This document shows positions 61,617 to 64,000 of a stretch of 64,000 bases of DNA, one piece after another. The notes under the pieces are model-generated. The model was not told the origin of the DNA. It saw nothing but the letters and a program-made list of their open reading frames with translations, and searched no databases. The stretch is from Altererythrobacter sp. TH136 (GTDB lineage: Bacteria > Pseudomonadota > Alphaproteobacteria > Sphingomonadales > Sphingomonadaceae). Both the position numbers and the translations under genes were made by a program. The stretch lies in assembly GCF_007065885.1 (NCBI RefSeq), contig NZ_CP041409.1, forward strand, positions 1,178,001 to 1,242,000. The letters run 5' to 3'. Position 1 is the first letter of the stretch; every line of letters starts with the position of its first letter.

Positions 61617-62416
61617 ACGTCTTCGTAGGTCGCTTTCCGCTTCTGCATTCCGGCCATCACGGCTTCCATCTGGTTCTTCGATCCGAGCAGCGGGTGTTGC
61701 TCGAGGCTTTCTTCCATCAGCAAGTCGGCGGTGTTCTTGTCCGCCATCGCGTTGATCAGGCGCTTTGCGCCGCGCATCGCGTGGGGGTTGCGGTCGGCGA
61801 TGGTGCGCGCGATTTCGTTGGCGCGCTGAAGCGGGTCATCCTCGACGTAGGTCGCCAGACCGATCACCTGGGCTTCCGTCCCGGTAAACTCCCGGTTGGT
61901 GAAGGTCAGTTCGCGCAGCACATCGCCCCGGATCAGGTCGCGCCACAGGGCGATGCCGCCCATGTCGGGCACCAGGCCCCAGCGCATTTCCATGATCGCC
62001 ATGCGCGTATCGGGCGCGACCACGCGCACGTCTGAGCCGCTGGCAATTTGCAGACCGCCGCCGAAGCACACGCCGTGAACCGCGGCGATGACAGGGACCG
62101 GCAGCTTGCGCCACTGCATCGCCACCTGCTGCGCGCGATTGGCATTGCCAAAGGTGCGCTCTGTCAGCGGGGGCTCGTCACCGCGTTCGCGGCCGAAACT
62201 GGATAGATCGAGGCCGGCACAGAATGCGCGCCCCTCACCCGCCAGGACCACGCACCGCAGCCCCTTCATGTTCTGCAGCGCCTGTCCGGCCTCGATCAGC
62301 CGATTGAACATCTCGCCATCGAGCGCGTTCATCTTGTCGGCGCGGGTCAGCCGGACCTGCGCGACGCCGCCGTCTTCAAGATCGATGGAAACCCGGTCAT
62401 TTGCGCGAAAATTCAT
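61613..62416 (-). CDS. Enoyl-CoA hydratase/isomerase family protein
   Basis: A 267-aa crotonase. The ATG at 62416 begins the conserved fold (MNFRANDRVSIDLEDGGVAQVRL), so the longer frame to 62584 is not used. Oxyanion-hole segments are GEGRAFCAGLDLSSFG and AVHGVCFGGGLQIASGSD, with MRWGLVPDMGG supplying the usual catalytic position as Asp rather than Glu. That substitution may point to an isomerase or other crotonase activity. It is downstream of two acyl-CoA dehydrogenase genes on the same strand. Confidence 0.92.
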   Translation of the reverse strand: MNFRANDRVSIDLEDGGVAQVRLTRADKMNALDGEMFNRLIEAGQALQNMKGLRCVVLAGEGRAFCAGLDLSSFGRERGDEPPLTERTFGNANRAQQVAMQWRKLPVPVIAAVHGVCFGGGLQIASGSDVRVVAPDTRMAIMEMRWGLVPDMGGIALWRDLIRGDVLRELTFTNREFTGTEAQVIGLATYVEDDPLQRANEIARTIADRNPHAMRGAKRLINAMADKNTADLLMEESLEQHPLLGSKNQMEAVMAGMQKRKATYEDV

Positions 62417-62466
62417 GCCAGCATCCTTGTCCTTTGCTGCACCGTCGCCCAACGCCGGCGCGCTGT

Positions 62467-63198
62467 CTAGCTTTCGCCGAACAGCCGCGCCCGGGTCCAG
62501 TCGAGTACGGGCGCGTGGCTGACGAGCAGCGCATGGCCGAGTTCGCGGTTCCAGCGGGTCTCGGAACCCAGGGCCGCGCGCCATTCATGCAACCGCCCGG
62601 TGTAAAGCTGCAAGTCGTATTCTGCGCTGATTCCGATGGCACCGTGCACGGCGTGAGCGGCGTTGGCGATGCGAGGGGCGGCGGAGGAGGCGACCGACTT
62701 GGCCACAGCGATGCGCAACCGGTCGGGCGGCTCACCGGCAGCGGCAAGCTCAACAGCGAGGCGGATGGCGACACAATCCTCCGCCATGACCGCGAGCTGC
62801 TGCTGGAGCGCTTGCTGCCGGCCGATCGGCTTACCGAATTGGCTGCGCTCCCCGGCGTAGGCGGCGCTCATCGCGAGCACCCGGTCCGCGGCACCCGACA
62901 GGGCTGCGGCGAGTAGCAAAACCTCAGCTTCGGCACAGAGGCCGGCCCGGGCGACCATGGCCTCGCCGATCGCAATCGGGGCCGCGTTGCGACCGAGCGC
63001 GCGCCATAATTGGGCGGCGTCGGCCACTGACATTCCGGCGCCGCCTGCGGTTTCGAGCACGAGCGCGTCAAGGAACCCCGATTGCTCGACCTCCTCGCGC
63101 TCATGCTGCCATTCCGCGCCCGCGTCGATCGCCCGCACTCGGTCGGCCGGAAACAGCAGCGTGAGCATCCGCTCGAACGGTTCGAGGAACTCTGTCAC
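62467..63198 (-). CDS. Acyl-CoA dehydrogenase, second subunit-like
   Basis: A 243-aa protein shorter than a usual 380-aa acyl-CoA dehydrogenase. The C-terminal helical bundle is clear (AMSAAYAGERSQFGKPIGRQQALQQQLAVM, then AHAVHGAIGISAEYDLQLYTGRLHEW), while the N-terminal domain is reduced. Short and long acyl-CoA dehydrogenase genes in tandem are known in heteromeric enzymes of sterol and related catabolism, so these two probably form one alpha2beta2 enzyme. It overlaps the upstream gene by 4 nt. Confidence 0.88.
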   Translation of the reverse strand: MTEFLEPFERMLTLLFPADRVRAIDAGAEWQHEREEVEQSGFLDALVLETAGGAGMSVADAAQLWRALGRNAAPIAIGEAMVARAGLCAEAEVLLLAAALSGAADRVLAMSAAYAGERSQFGKPIGRQQALQQQLAVMAEDCVAIRLAVELAAAGEPPDRLRIAVAKSVASSAAPRIANAAHAVHGAIGISAEYDLQLYTGRLHEWRAALGSETRWNRELGHALLVSHAPVLDWTRARLFGES

Positions 63199-64000
63199 CG
63201 CAGGCCCAGCCCCCGCGCGATGATCCCGCGCAGGATTTCTCGCGTTCCGCCGCGCAGCGAGAAGCTGGGAGCGACGCGGGTAACGTACGTCAACGCTCGC
63301 GTAAGATCCGCGTCGACCGGCTCATCGTGGCTCGCTAGATCATCGGCGATTGCCAGCGGCAAATCCTGCTCGAAAGCCGTACCCAGGTCCTTGACCAGGC
63401 TTGCCTCGACCACCGGGCTCTCTCCCGCCGCGAGCCGCGCGGTACAGGCGAGCGACATCGCCCGAAGCGCCGCCAGCCGCGCAACGAACCCGCCAACCAG
63501 CGCGGCGGTGGCATCATCGGTGCGGCCGGCCTTGCGCAAGTGCGCCAACCATCCGTCCAGCAACACCAGGCTAGAATAGATCCGTTCAGGACCGCTGCGT
63601 TCAAATGCCAGCTCGGCGGTGACCTGCGCCCAGCCCTGCCCCTCGGCGCCGATCAACGAGTCCCCCGGCAGCTCCACGCCATCGAAGAAAACCTCGTTGA
63701 AGTGCTCGTCACCGGTCAGATCCTTGATCGGGCGGATGGAGATACCCGGCAGCGACAGGTCCACGATCAATTGCGACAGGCCGGCGTGGCGGTCTTCCGG
63801 CCCGCCCGACGTGCGAACCAGCGCGATCATGTAATCGGCATACTGGGCCCCGGTGGTCCAGATCTTTTGACCGCTGAGCCGCCAGCCTCCGTCGACCGGC
63901 TCCGCGCGGGTGCGCACAGCGGCAAGATCGGACCCGGCGCCAGGTTCACTCATGCCGATGCAGAACAGCGCGTCACCATGGCAGATCCGCGGGAGGTAGG
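63195..64000 (-). CDS. Acyl-CoA dehydrogenase, 5' end outside window
   Basis: The C-terminal part of an acyl-CoA dehydrogenase. The visible sequence begins before the FAD-binding CIGMSEPGAGSDLAAVRTRA signature and runs through WTTGAQYADYMIALVRT to the helical C-terminal domain ending GGTREILRGIIARGLGLR. An ATG at 63953 lies inside the conserved domain and is not the true start; the frame stays open to base 64000. It is translationally coupled to the shorter paralogue downstream. Confidence 0.92.
   Translation of the reverse strand, partial: YLPRICHGDALFCIGMSEPGAGSDLAAVRTRAEPVDGGWRLSGQKIWTTGAQYADYMIALVRTSGGPEDRHAGLSQLIVDLSLPGISIRPIKDLTGDEHFNEVFFDGVELPGDSLIGAEGQGWAQVTAELAFERSGPERIYSSLVLLDGWLAHLRKAGRTDDATAALVGGFVARLAALRAMSLACTARLAAGESPVVEASLVKDLGTAFEQDLPLAIADDLASHDEPVDADLTRALTYVTRVAPSFSLRGGTREILRGIIARGLGLR

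Noticed and set aside
62417-62584. 56-residue N-terminal extension of the enoyl-CoA hydratase
   Set aside because: The extension overlaps the end of the acyl-CoA dehydrogenase gene and precedes the normal crotonase start.
1-64000. CRISPR arrays, rRNA genes, riboswitches and complete insertion sequences
   Set aside because: Looked for regular repeat-spacer units, rRNA conserved blocks and transposase genes; none were seen.

Overview
The window looks like chromosome of a GC-rich alphaproteobacterium, most likely a sphingomonad (Sphingomonas/Novosphingobium/Erythrobacteraceae type). This is inferred from the gene families (a MucR/Ros regulator, hybrid histidine kinase with single-domain partners, LigD, CCA-encoding tRNA genes) and from small conserved hypothetical proteins typical of that group. 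No rRNA is present, so the genus is not proven.

Two chromosomal flanks enclose a large composite genomic island. The left flank (1-5267) holds a HEAT-repeat protein, a membrane family-2 glycosyltransferase, and a CHASE3 hybrid histidine kinase / receiver / Hpt phosphorelay operon. The right flank (60517-64000) holds tRNA-Thr(CGU), tRNA-Cys(GCA), an acyl-CoA thioesterase-like gene, an enoyl-CoA hydratase and two acyl-CoA dehydrogenases. Between them lies about 55 kb of accessory DNA bounded by copies of the 3' end of the tRNA-Thr gene: an 18-bp copy at 5268, a 45-bp copy at 19815, and the intact gene at 60517. The simplest reading is two elements accreted in tandem at one tRNA.

Element A (5268-19859) carries a nucleotidyltransferase-like/DUF262 gene pair, a serine recombinase, a P-loop helicase-like protein, a type I restriction-modification locus in the order hsdR-hsdS-hsdM (hsdM frameshifted in a nine-G tract), an HNH protein, and a tyrosine recombinase abutting the central att copy.

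Element B (19815-60561) has three parts. Part 1 (20.3-31.6 kb) is metabolic and stress cargo: CorA, Kup, an old-yellow-enzyme-like oxidoreductase, LigD, a MucR regulator, a hydrolase and an aldo/keto reductase. Part 2 (31.7-39.8 kb) resembles an integrative or plasmid module: a second tyrosine recombinase, a RecA-fold ATPase behind a palindrome-rich leader, paralogous small proteins with clear terminators, an XRE regulator, and frameshifted SNase and uracil-DNA-glycosylase-like genes. Part 3 (39.9-60.1 kb) is defence-like. It has an AddA/AddB-type helicase-nuclease pair with a CX5R phosphatase and a PD-(D/E)XK protein on one strand, divergent from a tandem-AAA+ ATPase and a PcfJ-like protein, with a WYL regulator nearby. 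A GmrSD-like DUF262-DUF1524 protein and a restriction-modification module (two methyltransferases plus two nuclease-like proteins) follow.

The best candidates for an undescribed system are the phosphatase/AddAB/AAA+ cluster (39.9-52.7 kb) and the two-methyltransferase module (55.7-60.1 kb). Assignments come from reading motifs in the sequence; no database search was made.
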